Virus record (IMG/VR): IMGVR_UViG_3300025082_000009
Coordinates: 1 to 58,667 of that record
Source of the DNA: a virus
DNA: 58,667 bases
Reading direction: 5' to 3' (one strand)
Below, in pieces: positions 17,195 to 25,269 of this stretch; position 1 is the first letter of the stretch, and every line of letters begins with the position of its first letter. A model generated the notes under the pieces. It had not been told where the DNA came from. It saw only the letters and a list, made by a program, of their open reading frames with translations, and made no database searches. The translations under genes and the position numbers were made by a program.

Positions 17195-17545
17195 ATGAGT
17201 ACAGCAAGACAACAATTCGTAGAAGTAGCCTTAATGAAGTTACGAGCGGAACTATTAGAACATAAGGCTATCATTGATGCTTATTTAGAGAGGCCGCTAT
17301 CTTCTATTAAAGACGAAGTTTATTTTAATGACATCGTAGAGCATGCCAAAGCAGTGGCTCTCTTGGAACACACCTACAGAATAGTGCAAACTACATACTT
17401 ACCGCCACCAGTCGCCCCGCCAGCACCGATTCCCTCTGACCCCACGGCAAAGGAAGCTGCCATCACCGAAGAAGACTTGGCGGCAAGGTCGCCAACTTTC
17501 CGAAAATCACAGAAGACCAAAAAGAAGAAAAAGGCAGACAAATGA
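17195..17545 (+). CDS. Hypothetical protein with proline-rich linker and basic tail
   Basis: The 116-aa protein has a helical N-terminal domain (1-68), a Pro/Ala linker (LPPPVAPPAPIP) and a lysine-rich C-terminus ([10 protein letters not shown]). It overlaps the IMPDH-like gene by 4 nt. Similar helix-linker-Lys-tail proteins occur in phages, but I do not recognise the family. Confidence 0.65.
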   Translation: MSTARQQFVEVALMKLRAELLEHKAIIDAYLERPLSSIKDEVYFNDIVEHAKAVALLEHTYRIVQTTYLPPPVAPPAPIPSDPTAKEAAITEEDLAARSPTFRKSQKTKKKKKADK

Positions 17546-18570
17546 ACAGGGCCCTGTCGTACGATGATGTACTCCTGGTTCCCCAGTATTCGGACATCGA
17601 CTCTCGCACGGAGATTGATATTGGCACCGATTTAGGAAAGAATATCAAGCTAACGTTGCCTATTATTGCTTCGCCGATGGATACTATCACGGGCACTCGC
17701 ATGGCGCTAGCCATGGCGACTGCCGGCGGTACAGGTGTGGTTCACCGCTACAATACCCCCGCTTCCCAATGTGAACAAATACACCAGCTTATGTTAGAAA
17801 CAGGGGCTGTCCCCCAAATTGGTGCGGCGATTGGGGTTAATGGAGACTATTTGGAGAGAGCACGCCAGTTGATCGCCGCCGGCGCCGGCTTTTTCTGTGT
17901 TGATGTAGCTCACGGTCATCATGCGATGGTGAAACGCGCGCTTCAGAAACTTCGAAATGAGTTTGGCGATAGTGTACACATCATGGCAGGAAATGTCGCA
18001 ACTCTCCAAGGGGTCAACGATCTCGCGGATTGGGGTGCAGATAGTGTGCGCTGTAATATTGGTGGTGGTTCTATTTGTTCCACACGAATTCAGACCGGCC
18101 ACGGCTTACCCGGCTTACAGACAATCTTCGAGTGCGCCAAGACCGACCGTGATGTAAAGATCATCGCTGACGGTGGCATTAAGAACTCTGGTGATATGGT
18201 GAAAGCCTTGGCTGCCGGCGCAGATGCAGTGATGGTCGGCTCTTTGCTCTCGGGCACGGACGAAACTCCAGGACCACTACAGAGGAGCCCCGATGGAACA
18301 CAATGGAAAGCTTACAGGGGAATGGCCAGCAAAGAGGCACAGATTTGTTGGCGAGGTAAATACTCTTCGTTTGAGGGAGTTGCAACGCGTGTTCCGTACC
18401 GCGGACCTGTGGGTGCAGTATTGGAAGATATTGAGAGAGGAATTCGTTCTGGACTATCTTATTCAGGCGCCCGAACGATTGTGGAACTCCAGGCTAAAGC
18501 CCAATTTGTAAGACAGACTACATCAGGATTGAGCGAGAGTAGGACACATATCCTGTCGAGGAGTTGGTGA
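17542..18570 (+). CDS. IMP dehydrogenase / GMP reductase family enzyme
   Basis: This 342-aa TIM barrel begins [14 protein letters not shown], with SPMDTIT near 44, the phosphate loop DGGIKNSGD, and the catalytic GGGSICSTR whose Cys (C179) forms the covalent purine intermediate. The regulatory CBS pair of IMPDH is absent, and the flap is [10 protein letters not shown]. It controls guanine nucleotide supply in either direction (IMP to XMP, or GMP to IMP), and the sequence does not settle which. It adds a purine branch to the phage's dNTP genes. It overlaps the next start by 1 nt. Confidence 0.88.
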   Translation: MNRALSYDDVLLVPQYSDIDSRTEIDIGTDLGKNIKLTLPIIASPMDTITGTRMALAMATAGGTGVVHRYNTPASQCEQIHQLMLETGAVPQIGAAIGVNGDYLERARQLIAAGAGFFCVDVAHGHHAMVKRALQKLRNEFGDSVHIMAGNVATLQGVNDLADWGADSVRCNIGGGSICSTRIQTGHGLPGLQTIFECAKTDRDVKIIADGGIKNSGDMVKALAAGADAVMVGSLLSGTDETPGPLQRSPDGTQWKAYRGMASKEAQICWRGKYSSFEGVATRVPYRGPVGAVLEDIERGIRSGLSYSGARTIVELQAKAQFVRQTTSGLSESRTHILSRSW

Positions 18571-18902
18571 TGAGCGATGAAGGTGAAGCAGACTATGGTA
18601 AGCTCAATAAGCGCGTGGTATTTTCAGACAACGAACATCGTCACGCCAAGCTTGTTCTTAAACTCAAACACGATGGGTTTAAACAGGGGCAATTCTTTAG
18701 AGCAATCATTACCGGCTACATTAATGACGATCCCGTGTTGCAACAGTTTGTTGACGAAGTGAAAGAGCAGTCTCCGAGGATTAAAAAGAAATCTCGCCGC
18801 CTCCGCGATCAAGGAGAAGCGACAATGAACGAACTCGGCTTTAACGAAGGTGATATAGAAAACATATTTGACCTTATTGAGCAAGAGCACCCGGACTTAT
18901 GA
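18570..18902 (+). CDS. Possible ribbon-helix-helix regulator
   Basis: In this 110-aa protein a basic strand (KRVVFSDNEH) is followed by two helices (AKLVLKLKHDG, QGQFFRAIITGYI) of the size seen in ribbon-helix-helix repressors. A basic middle (PRIKKKSRRLRDQG) and an acidic C-terminal helix follow. ATG 18570 has GAGGAG 6 nt upstream and overlaps the preceding stop by 1 nt. DNA binding is inferred. It is coupled to the sigma-region-4 protein by a 4-nt overlap, suggesting a two-gene transcription control unit. Confidence 0.6.
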   Translation: MSDEGEADYGKLNKRVVFSDNEHRHAKLVLKLKHDGFKQGQFFRAIITGYINDDPVLQQFVDEVKEQSPRIKKKSRRLRDQGEATMNELGFNEGDIENIFDLIEQEHPDL

Positions 18903-19162
18903 AAAAGAATGACGGACTCACAGAATGCGCCCGCTGTTGCCGAAAGAATCTCTTAAATTGCCCACTCACAGAATGTAAAATGTGGATTAATTATGAAAAA
19001 GATAGCAATTGCACATTGGTGGCTATTTATAACAATGATCAAAAACCTATGACCTTAAGACAGATTGCAGAGCGTTTAGGAATCTCTTTTGCGAGAGTAA
19101 AACAGATTGAAACCAAGGCGTTCGCGAAACTTAAAAAACATCTAGTTGAGAAACCTTATTAA
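18899..19162 (+). CDS. Small zinc-cluster protein with sigma70 region 4-like helix-turn-helix
   Basis: In this 87-aa protein residues 51-80 (MTLRQIAERLGISFARVKQI then ETKAFAKL) match sigma region 4.2, the part that reads the -35 box. Before it lie six Cys (10, 13, 14, 21, 26, 38) that could bind zinc. Regions 2 and 3 are missing, so it is no complete sigma factor. It might remodel the host RNA polymerase, as small T4 proteins such as gp33 and gp55 do, or act as a plain DNA-binding regulator. Virion-type genes start right after it. Confidence 0.7.
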   Translation: MKKNDGLTECARCCRKNLLNCPLTECKMWINYEKDSNCTLVAIYNNDQKPMTLRQIAERLGISFARVKQIETKAFAKLKKHLVEKPY

Positions 19163-19189
19163 GTTTTAGGCACATTGACATTTGTACTA

Positions 19190-19219
19190 CTATTTATTGA
19201 TGAGTTTATGTAAATAAAC
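19190..19219 (+). promoter_or_regulatory. Late-promoter-like CTATTTATT plus palindrome
   Basis: CTATTTATT (19190-19198) lies 36 nt before the start at 19234. It is followed by the palindrome GTTTAT-GTAA-ATAAAC (19204-19219) and a good AAGGAG ribosome site. The same 8-mer precedes several virion-type genes. TTGACA at 19175 has no partner -10 at a normal distance. Confidence 0.4.
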
Positions 19220-19233
19220 AAGGAGATTTTATA

Positions 19234-19872
19234 ATGGCTCGTAAGACTTTGTTAACCGAGAGCGAACTTCGCCGCTTCATGAAGCTCGCTGATATGCGCC
19301 CCGTAGGGGAAAAAAGAATTCAAGAAATGGGAGCGCCGCCTTATCCCGGTGCTCGCGATGAAGAAGAAGAAGTAGAGGCCGAGGTAGAACTCGGACCTGC
19401 GGATGACGTGCCTATGGGCGAACCAATGGACGAGCCAATGGACGAGCCAATGGAGGAACCTATGGACGAGCCAATGGACGAGCCAATGGACGACATGTCC
19501 GTTGAAGCAGACCCAGCGGTGGAAGCTAAATTTGCCGAGTTTATGACGCAAGTGGCAGCAGTCGCTCAAGAAGTCCTCGGCATCGAGGTCGATGTTGAAG
19601 AAGCTCCAGCAGCCGGAGACGAACTCGGCGGAGAAGAAGACATAGAAATGGACGCTGCAGCAGTAGAAATGGAGCCAATGGGCGATCTCCCGGGAGAGGC
19701 CGAAGAAGGAGGTGAAGAACTTGAATTTGGCTCAGAAGAAGAAGAAGACCCAGAGGCTGCAATGGTCGCTGAAGTCGCTCGACGCGTTGCTGTGCGCCTC
19801 CAAAGAGAGGGGCGCAAAGCAGAAGTTGTCGACCAACTAGCCGAAAGAATCATGAAGAGGCTCACAAAATAG
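19234..19872 (+). CDS. Acidic repeat protein, scaffold/prohead-core candidate
   Basis: The 212-aa protein has a basic helical N-terminus (TLLTESELRRFMKLADM), then a very acidic body with a PMDEPMDEPM tandem repeat near residues 62-85, long Glu runs and a basic C-terminal helix (LQREGRKAEVVDQLAERIMK). Basic ends around an acidic low-complexity centre suggest a prohead scaffold or core protein, with LLTE fitting an LxE maturation site. No enzyme motif is present. It is followed directly by a strong terminator. Confidence 0.7.
   Translation: MARKTLLTESELRRFMKLADMRPVGEKRIQEMGAPPYPGARDEEEEVEAEVELGPADDVPMGEPMDEPMDEPMEEPMDEPMDEPMDDMSVEADPAVEAKFAEFMTQVAAVAQEVLGIEVDVEEAPAAGDELGGEEDIEMDAAAVEMEPMGDLPGEAEEGGEELEFGSEEEEDPEAAMVAEVARRVAVRLQREGRKAEVVDQLAERIMKRLTK
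19417..19488. repeat. Six 12-nt tandem repeats inside the acidic protein gene
   Basis: Six in-frame units close to GACGAGCCAATG, each encoding (D/G/E)EPM, lie head to tail. Third-position differences in units 1 and 4 show that copies have begun to diverge. Slippage could change the linker length. Confidence 0.85.
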
Positions 19873-19901
19873 TTGACAAAATAATACGAGAGTGTTAAGA
19901 T
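19873..19901 (+). promoter_or_regulatory. Sigma70-like promoter abutting a terminator
   Basis: TTGACA (19873-19878), 17 nt, TAAGAT (19896-19901). The -35 starts directly after the TAG at 19870-19872. The terminator stem begins at the next base, so RNA from here would lose part of the 5' arm. Confidence 0.5.
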
Positions 19902-19938
19902 ATAACCATCGACCTCTTAAGGCGATGGTTATTTTTTT
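19902..19938 (+). terminator. Rho-independent terminator
   Basis: A perfect 10-bp stem ATAACCATCG / CGATGGTTAT (19902-19911 with 19923-19932) has an 11-nt loop and is followed by seven T. It ends the acidic-protein transcript. It is the clearest intrinsic terminator in the window. Confidence 0.9.
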
Positions 19939-19948
19939 ATAGAGAATT

Positions 19949-20347
19949 ATGAATTATTTATTAATGACGCTGGTCTTTATCTTTGGGTATTTGACCTGCA
20001 AGGTATTTTATTATCTCAAATCAGCAAGACTTAGTATTCAGCTTATACAGATGTCAAATCTTGTTTCGCTCTTTCTTTTAACTCGCGCTTTGGAGAATTT
20101 TGAACATTCTCGAGTTCTTTGCCTTAAAGACTTACGAGAAAAAGATATCTCCGAACGCAATTTGAAGATTTATGAAGAGAATTTAGATTTAGAAATTGAA
20201 TTATTTAAGAAGCGCTCAATATCGCTGCTTTTGGAGGTTCATCCGGATTTTTTCCAAGGAGTGGTTCCCTATACTGACTGGAGTTCTGCAATGAATTATT
20301 TAGAATCCAATAGAAATGTCATCATGAGCACCTATTTAGAAAAGTAA
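19949..20347 (+). CDS. Membrane-anchored hypothetical protein
   Basis: This 132-aa protein has an N-terminal transmembrane helix (about 3-24, YLLMTLVFIFGYLTCKVFYY) followed by a second hydrophobic stretch (VSLFLLTRAL) and a charged helical cytoplasmic part rich in Glu and Lys. No family is recognised. It starts 10 nt after the terminator T-tract with a weak AGAGAA ribosome site. Confidence 0.65.
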   Translation: MNYLLMTLVFIFGYLTCKVFYYLKSARLSIQLIQMSNLVSLFLLTRALENFEHSRVLCLKDLREKDISERNLKIYEENLDLEIELFKKRSISLLLEVHPDFFQGVVPYTDWSSAMNYLESNRNVIMSTYLEK

Positions 20348-20372
20348 CAAGTAGCAAGGAAGGGGTTGCATT

Positions 20373-20984
20373 ATGATTAAAAAGATAAAAAAGCTGATAT
20401 CCAACGAAGAGGCTCAAAAACACCCACCAGCCCCAACACAGAAAAGAGAGCCCGACTTACGCACCATAGGACTATTTGCCGAGGTTTCATCCGAGAAGAT
20501 TGCCGAGGTTAGCCACGCGTTGCTATACCTTAATGAACTCAATCACATGAATGAGGATCCTCGCACTCATCGCCCTATCTTATTTTATATCTCCACTTAT
20601 GGGGGTAATGCTGACGATATGTTTGCGCTGTACGATCTTATGCGCGCCATTCGCAGTGAAACAGAGATACACACGTGTGGGCTCGGAAAGGTTATGTCTG
20701 CTGGAGTTTTGATACTCGCCGCCGGCACAAAAGGAAGCCGCTTTATCGGGAAGAACTGCCGAGTCATGATTCATTCTGTGATGGGCGGTAATGCTGGTAG
20801 CTTGCATGATATGATGAATGAGATGGACGCAATAGAAAATCTTCAACAGATGTACATCAACTGCTTGGTTGCGGAAACAAAATTAACCGAGACTAAGCTT
20901 AAAAAAATGCTGGAACGCAAGGTTAACATCTATTTATCTGCAGAAGAAGCGGTTGAGTATGGTATCGCCGACCACATAATTTAA
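20373..20984 (+). CDS. clpP: ClpP-like protease (second copy), altered triad
   Basis: The 203-aa protein carries S109 in GKVMSAG and H134 in MIHSVMGG as in ClpP, as well as the STYGGNADD turn and C-terminal SAEEAVEYGIAD. Where ClpP has the catalytic Asp (DRFLS), this protein reads NIYLS, with Asn at about 185. It may be weakly active, use another acid, or act structurally in a mixed ring with the first ClpP-like protein. It has a basic N-terminal extension of about 30 residues. Virion-side location suits a prohead protease. Confidence 0.8.
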   Translation: MIKKIKKLISNEEAQKHPPAPTQKREPDLRTIGLFAEVSSEKIAEVSHALLYLNELNHMNEDPRTHRPILFYISTYGGNADDMFALYDLMRAIRSETEIHTCGLGKVMSAGVLILAAGTKGSRFIGKNCRVMIHSVMGGNAGSLHDMMNEMDAIENLQQMYINCLVAETKLTETKLKKMLERKVNIYLSAEEAVEYGIADHII

Positions 20985-20995
20985 AGAGGACTAAT

Positions 20996-22705
20996 ATGTC
21001 AGACTTACATAAGATTTTACAAGAAGAGTACGAAAAGAAGCTCACTCTTTCCCCTCACCTCTTGATGGAGATGATCGGGGAAATGATGGACGAGATGACC
21101 GCGCATGCTCTGTCCCCCTCTCCAATTGAGGAAGAAGCTTCTAACCAATCAACTCGCACTTATCATGTATCAGAAATTCCCATGATCCCGATTTCAGAAT
21201 TGGGGTGGGCTAATGCTGACGATGACGCCGCCAATGATGACCCGAGTGTACCACCCTCTCAGCGCGCAGGCCTGGAGCAGTATTTAAGAAACATTCCTGG
21301 TACCGGATTTGACGATAAGCTTAATGCAGTTTCTGATATTATGAAGGAAGGGATCAACTCACTTCCTAAAGATAATCCTCGTGAGTTCATCCAGCAGGCC
21401 ATGGCCTTCTTGGTGTTCTATAAGACCCTTACAATGGCAATTACCAACTTCAATGCATCTGCTGCAGGCTTTAACTTTGAAGCTTTCCTGGCAGCATTGA
21501 TGGATGGAAAACAGATCCCAGCCTCTGGCGCCAATACAATTGCTGATATTACAGCAAACGTCGATGGAGAGCGCGTACCAATCAGTCTCAAACTTTATAA
21601 CGATGCCGGACTTGAGGTCGGCGGTAGTTTTGTAGATTTGAGTAACGATATGATCGTGCCTAACCCAGCCTGGGAGGCCTGGGTGGCGTCCAATCCGGAG
21701 TTCGAAGGCGGCGCCATGCGCTATATTGCATGTACAAAGCAGTTATCAGGTGACGGAGTGGAACAAGAAGGGGTTATCAACTTTTATGAGTTTGATATCA
21801 CACGTTCAAATCTCTTTGAACTTCTCTCTAATGCCGGCCAAAAAGGCCAGAAATGCATTCTTTCTAACCGCGCCTTTATGAGCGCCCTTACGCGCTACAT
21901 GGAGACTGGAGAAGAGACTGAAGCACTTGAGTGGGCGGCTAACATTCCAGCCCGAAGCGATACTAGTGATTCGGCAGAGATGTCAACGATGTGGTCGAAC
22001 TGGCTCGACAAAACACCCCTTGAGGGATTGCAAGAATTCGGAGTAGATGATTCTCAAATCGAGGCTATAAAAGATGCGATACTCCGCTTATATATCGATA
22101 CTATCGAGAGAGAACAAAAAGCCCTCCGACTTGGCACACCCTCGCAAATTAAGGGAGCAATACTCTCTGTGATTAATCCTGAACTTAAAACCAGTTCGCG
22201 ACACCCCGAGGTGGAGAAGACAAAACAAATAGCAGCATTGTTTATAGATCTTTTTAATCAATTTAAGAAACAAGAGATAAAATCCCGAGATGCGCGCTCA
22301 AACTTCCTTAATAGCGTTGAGGAGTGGGCGACTGGAAACGAAGTAGTAGAGTGGTACAATGCCCTAACTCCAGAACTGAAGGCTGTTGCCATCAAGAATT
22401 CAAGAGGATATCTATCCAACTCTCACTGGGTGGTCCCACGCGGCGCCACCATTAGACTGGGAGGTGGCGAGCCTTTCGCGATGCTTCAAATTGGCGCCAA
22501 GTATGTGGTACAAGTGTTGGAGACAGCCCGCGGCGAACTGATAGACGAGGTGTTCGGCATCTTTGACGAGATGGCAAAAATGTCAGCCAAGCTAAATTCA
22601 TTCTTTGCAAACGGACTCCAGGCTCCAGAAGAAGCCGAGGCAGGCGCCGAAGCCGGCGAAGCTGCCGCAGAGAAAGCTCGTCACGTTGCTGGCGTAGACG
22701 AATAA
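20996..22705 (+). CDS. Virion-type protein with possible PD-(D/E)xK core
   Basis: The 569-aa protein has an N-terminal helix (MSDLHKILQEEYEKKL) with an LQE site like a prohead-protease target. Around 160-200 the sequence FNFEAFLAALMDG (E162), then IADI (D184), then ISLKL (K199) has the spacing of restriction-fold nucleases, followed by GGSFVDL. The C-terminus is Ala/Glu-rich. A packaged nuclease or a structural protein reusing the fold are both possible. Neighbours are ClpP and GroEL genes, and it is not recognised beyond this. Confidence 0.6.
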   Translation: MSDLHKILQEEYEKKLTLSPHLLMEMIGEMMDEMTAHALSPSPIEEEASNQSTRTYHVSEIPMIPISELGWANADDDAANDDPSVPPSQRAGLEQYLRNIPGTGFDDKLNAVSDIMKEGINSLPKDNPREFIQQAMAFLVFYKTLTMAITNFNASAAGFNFEAFLAALMDGKQIPASGANTIADITANVDGERVPISLKLYNDAGLEVGGSFVDLSNDMIVPNPAWEAWVASNPEFEGGAMRYIACTKQLSGDGVEQEGVINFYEFDITRSNLFELLSNAGQKGQKCILSNRAFMSALTRYMETGEETEALEWAANIPARSDTSDSAEMSTMWSNWLDKTPLEGLQEFGVDDSQIEAIKDAILRLYIDTIEREQKALRLGTPSQIKGAILSVINPELKTSSRHPEVEKTKQIAALFIDLFNQFKKQEIKSRDARSNFLNSVEEWATGNEVVEWYNALTPELKAVAIKNSRGYLSNSHWVVPRGATIRLGGGEPFAMLQIGAKYVVQVLETARGELIDEVFGIFDEMAKMSAKLNSFFANGLQAPEEAEAGAEAGEAAAEKARHVAGVDE

Positions 22706-22719
22706 ATTAAATAAAGTGC

Positions 22720-22748
22720 TTGACAAATCCCTGTCAGGCGATTATAAT
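22720..22748 (+). promoter_or_regulatory. Consensus sigma70 promoter for groEL
   Basis: TTGACA (22720-22725), 17 nt, TATAAT (22743-22748): a perfect match in both boxes and spacing, among the strongest in the window. It is consistent with high chaperonin demand. Confidence 0.92.
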
Positions 22749-22779
22749 AATAATATAACTGCACAACTACGAGGTATTA

Positions 22780-24351
22780 ATGAGCAGAGCTTACGATGAT
22801 AATCAAACTTTACAGCAAAAGATTATCAATGGCGCCAATGTCCTAGCGGACAATGTGGCGTCCACTTTGGGACCAAGAGGCCGAAACGTGTTACTCAAAG
22901 AGAAGGACCAACAGCCCTTCATCACGAAGGACGGTGTAACGGTCGCCTACTTTGTTGCACTAGATGATCCTTTCGAGAATGCTGGTGCTCAAATTATTCG
23001 CCAAGCTGCTATTGAAACTAATAATACTGCCGGCGATGGCACCACCACATCTACGGTGCTTGCCCGGGCTATCTTGCGAGAATCACAGCGATTTATCGCA
23101 TCAGGTGTTTCTCCCATTGAACTACAGCGCGGAATTGACCGCGCTACGCAAGAAGTGGTCGCTAATCTCGAAAAGATGGCGAAGCCCATTACCAGTACGG
23201 AAGATATCGAACACATCGCGACTATCTCTGCCAACAATGATAAAACCATTGGGCACCTCATTGCACTTGCTGTTGATCGAGTCGGACAAGATGGCTCCAT
23301 AACTATTGAAGAGTCACGCTCTCATGATACAACTTTAGATGTTACAGAAGGCTTTAAGATTAATGCAGGTTACTGCGCCGGCGCCTTTATAACAGACGAA
23401 CGACGAGCTACCATGCACCATGACGAGCCTCTGTTTCTTGTAACTGACCACAAGATCAATACTGTTGAACAAGTATTGCCGATCTTGGAAATGATTGCTC
23501 GCGAGAGTCGCCCTCTTATTATTGTGGCTGAAGATATTGACGGACAGGCGCTAGCTGCCATGATTATGAATGCCATGCGCGGAACAATGAAGATCGCCGG
23601 CGTGAAAGCTCCTGCTTATGGTGAAGAACGCCGCCAGACCCTCGCAGACTTGGCCCTTTCTGTGGGAGCGACTTTTATTACTAGAGAAAGTGGACAAAAG
23701 CTATCAGACGTACGGATGACTGACCTAGGATCCGCAAAGTTTGTAGAAGCGTCTAAATTCAGTACCACCGTTGTAGGTGGTGCATGTGACTTTGAGGCGG
23801 TTGAGACGACTATCTCGGCTCTCAAGTCACAGATAGGACAAACAGACGATTTGAAGGTCTGTGAGCGCCTCCAAGATCGCATTGTGCGCCTCTCTTCTGG
23901 CGTAGCTGTTATTAATGTTGGCGGTTCGACAGAAGTAGAGATGACAGAGCGAAAACATAGAATTGAGGACGCCCTAGAAGCGGTACGCTCTGGACAAGAA
24001 CAAGGGATCATCACTGGCGGCGGCGCTGCTTTGCTCCGCGCTGCCAATAGCTTGCCTATTTCAACAGACAATACAGAACAAGACCTCGGCACCAGCGTGG
24101 TAAAGGCTGCCTGCGAGGAGCCTATTCGACAGATGGCGCTTAACGCAGGATTATCACCAGACTTGATGGTTGAAAAGATCAACAATGCCCCAGCAGAGGA
24201 GGGTGTTGATTTTCGAACTGGCGAACTAATTAACATGTTAGAAGCTGGAATTATTGATCCAGTAAAGGTTACACTTACGGCACTCACAAATGCCGCTAGC
24301 TGTGCGGGAACTTTAATCACTACCAATTATGGGATTATACAAGTAGAGTAA
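22780..24351 (+). CDS. groEL: GroEL-family chaperonin (Cpn60)
   Basis: The 523-aa protein has the family hallmarks: VASTLGPRGRNVLL near 26-39, ITKDGVTVA at 48-56, GDGTTTSTVLAR at 85-96, and the late ATPase segment DALEAVRSGQEQGI ITGGGAALL. It is about 25 residues shorter than E. coli GroEL and lacks the C-terminal Gly-Gly-Met tail. It would fold phage proteins, probably capsid proteins, with the GroES-like partner at 5233, though the host co-chaperonin could also serve. Phage-encoded GroEL is known mainly from large phages. Confidence 0.93.
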   Translation: MSRAYDDNQTLQQKIINGANVLADNVASTLGPRGRNVLLKEKDQQPFITKDGVTVAYFVALDDPFENAGAQIIRQAAIETNNTAGDGTTTSTVLARAILRESQRFIASGVSPIELQRGIDRATQEVVANLEKMAKPITSTEDIEHIATISANNDKTIGHLIALAVDRVGQDGSITIEESRSHDTTLDVTEGFKINAGYCAGAFITDERRATMHHDEPLFLVTDHKINTVEQVLPILEMIARESRPLIIVAEDIDGQALAAMIMNAMRGTMKIAGVKAPAYGEERRQTLADLALSVGATFITRESGQKLSDVRMTDLGSAKFVEASKFSTTVVGGACDFEAVETTISALKSQIGQTDDLKVCERLQDRIVRLSSGVAVINVGGSTEVEMTERKHRIEDALEAVRSGQEQGIITGGGAALLRAANSLPISTDNTEQDLGTSVVKAACEEPIRQMALNAGLSPDLMVEKINNAPAEEGVDFRTGELINMLEAGIIDPVKVTLTALTNAASCAGTLITTNYGIIQVE

Positions 24352-24353
24352 TT

Positions 24354-24599
24354 ATGGGCATGAAAATGGGCGACTTATTGCATATTCCACAGGCAGTGAC
24401 CTTGTGGTCTGCAGAAAAAACAACAAAAGGGCTCTCGATGCCTTATATTCAGACTGATAGACCGGTAGTAGCCTTGTATTTAGGGCCTTATCCACGAATG
24501 CTCGGCGCGCAAGACGCGCTAATAACTGTATTACTCAAGGGCCGTGAGCACTTTGTACACTCAAAGGACGTTTATTTATTTAAGGAAGACAAATGTTAG
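24354..24599 (+). CDS. Small SH3-like MGDLLHIPQ protein
   Basis: The 81-aa protein begins MGMKMGDLLHIPQAV and continues with alternating strands (PVVALYLGPYP, ALITVLLKGREHFV, KDVYLF). This is a beta-barrel pattern close to the KVGDLV family, though longer in the first loop. It overlaps the next gene by 7 nt. Distant family membership is by pattern only. Confidence 0.6.
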   Translation: MGMKMGDLLHIPQAVTLWSAEKTTKGLSMPYIQTDRPVVALYLGPYPRMLGAQDALITVLLKGREHFVHSKDVYLFKEDKC

Positions 24600-24886
24600 T
24601 AAAATTGACCGAAGTATGTAGCAGAGGTGCTGTCACCTCACAGCAGAACTTTTTGTTGAGAGAAGTATTTATCAACCCCGATCAGGTTGTGATGATCCGC
24701 GAGGATTTCCGTACGCGTGAGCTAAACGAAAGCGGACTTCTTAAAGAAGGATTGAATACAGACCATCGCTTTTCAAAGTTGACAATCAATAGAGGGCAGA
24801 CCGGAACAGAGGTTGTAGTGATCGGGGCCCCGGCTGTCATTGAGGAAGCGTTGCAAAATTTATCTCACAAACTATTGAAAGGATAA
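24593..24886 (+). CDS. Conserved phage-type hypothetical protein
   Basis: The 97-aa protein reads LREVFINPDQVVMIRED and later KLTINRGQTGTEVVVIG APAVIEEALQNL, an alpha/beta pattern similar to small hypothetical proteins of large environmental phages. No enzymatic residues can be pointed out. It is translated with its neighbours (7-nt overlap upstream, 8-nt gap downstream). Confidence 0.65.
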   Translation: MLVKLTEVCSRGAVTSQQNFLLREVFINPDQVVMIREDFRTRELNESGLLKEGLNTDHRFSKLTINRGQTGTEVVVIGAPAVIEEALQNLSHKLLKG

Positions 24887-24894
24887 AAGACGAA

Positions 24895-25269
24895 ATGAGC
24901 CAAAGAGTAACCCTGACATATAGTGTAGAGTTGGAACAACTCGAAGCCGAGACTCAACGTCTCTACAATAATGCAACTGATGCCCTAGCGAGTTCATCTG
25001 AACAATCATCAAATAAGTGCGAAATGTTAAGCACAATCACTCTTAGTCAAATTGAAGGCCTTCGCCGCAAACTTGCCTCGGTCGACACAATGTTATCCGA
25101 CATAGGGGAAATCATCCAATCTTATATTGAGTATAAGTTTCAAAAGGACATTCCCGCTATCGCAACGCCCGATATTTCTGCGATAGAGAAAGCGTTATCA
25201 CAAATAAACGACTTAAAAGAGCACACGGCTGATGAATCACACACCCCTCAAGAAGACCTCGCCCCATAA
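24895..25269 (+). CDS. Helical hypothetical protein
   Basis: The 124-aa protein is mostly coiled-coil-like helices (VELEQLEAETQRLYNNATDA; IEKALSQINDLKEH), is acidic, and contains one Cys. Its C-terminus overlaps the next gene by 38 nt, unusually long for this window. Unknown function, perhaps an assembly factor. Confidence 0.6.
   Translation: MSQRVTLTYSVELEQLEAETQRLYNNATDALASSSEQSSNKCEMLSTITLSQIEGLRRKLASVDTMLSDIGEIIQSYIEYKFQKDIPAIATPDISAIEKALSQINDLKEHTADESHTPQEDLAP

Noticed and set aside
19175-19203. TTGACA upstream of 19234 as a sigma70 promoter
   Set aside because: At 16-18 nt there is only TGATGA-like sequence, no acceptable -10.
23616-24326. Long minus-strand frames opposite groEL, the polymerase and the 1672-aa gene
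   Set aside because: They mirror the codon pattern of strong + genes, lack SD sites, and no minus-strand gene is supported anywhere in the window.
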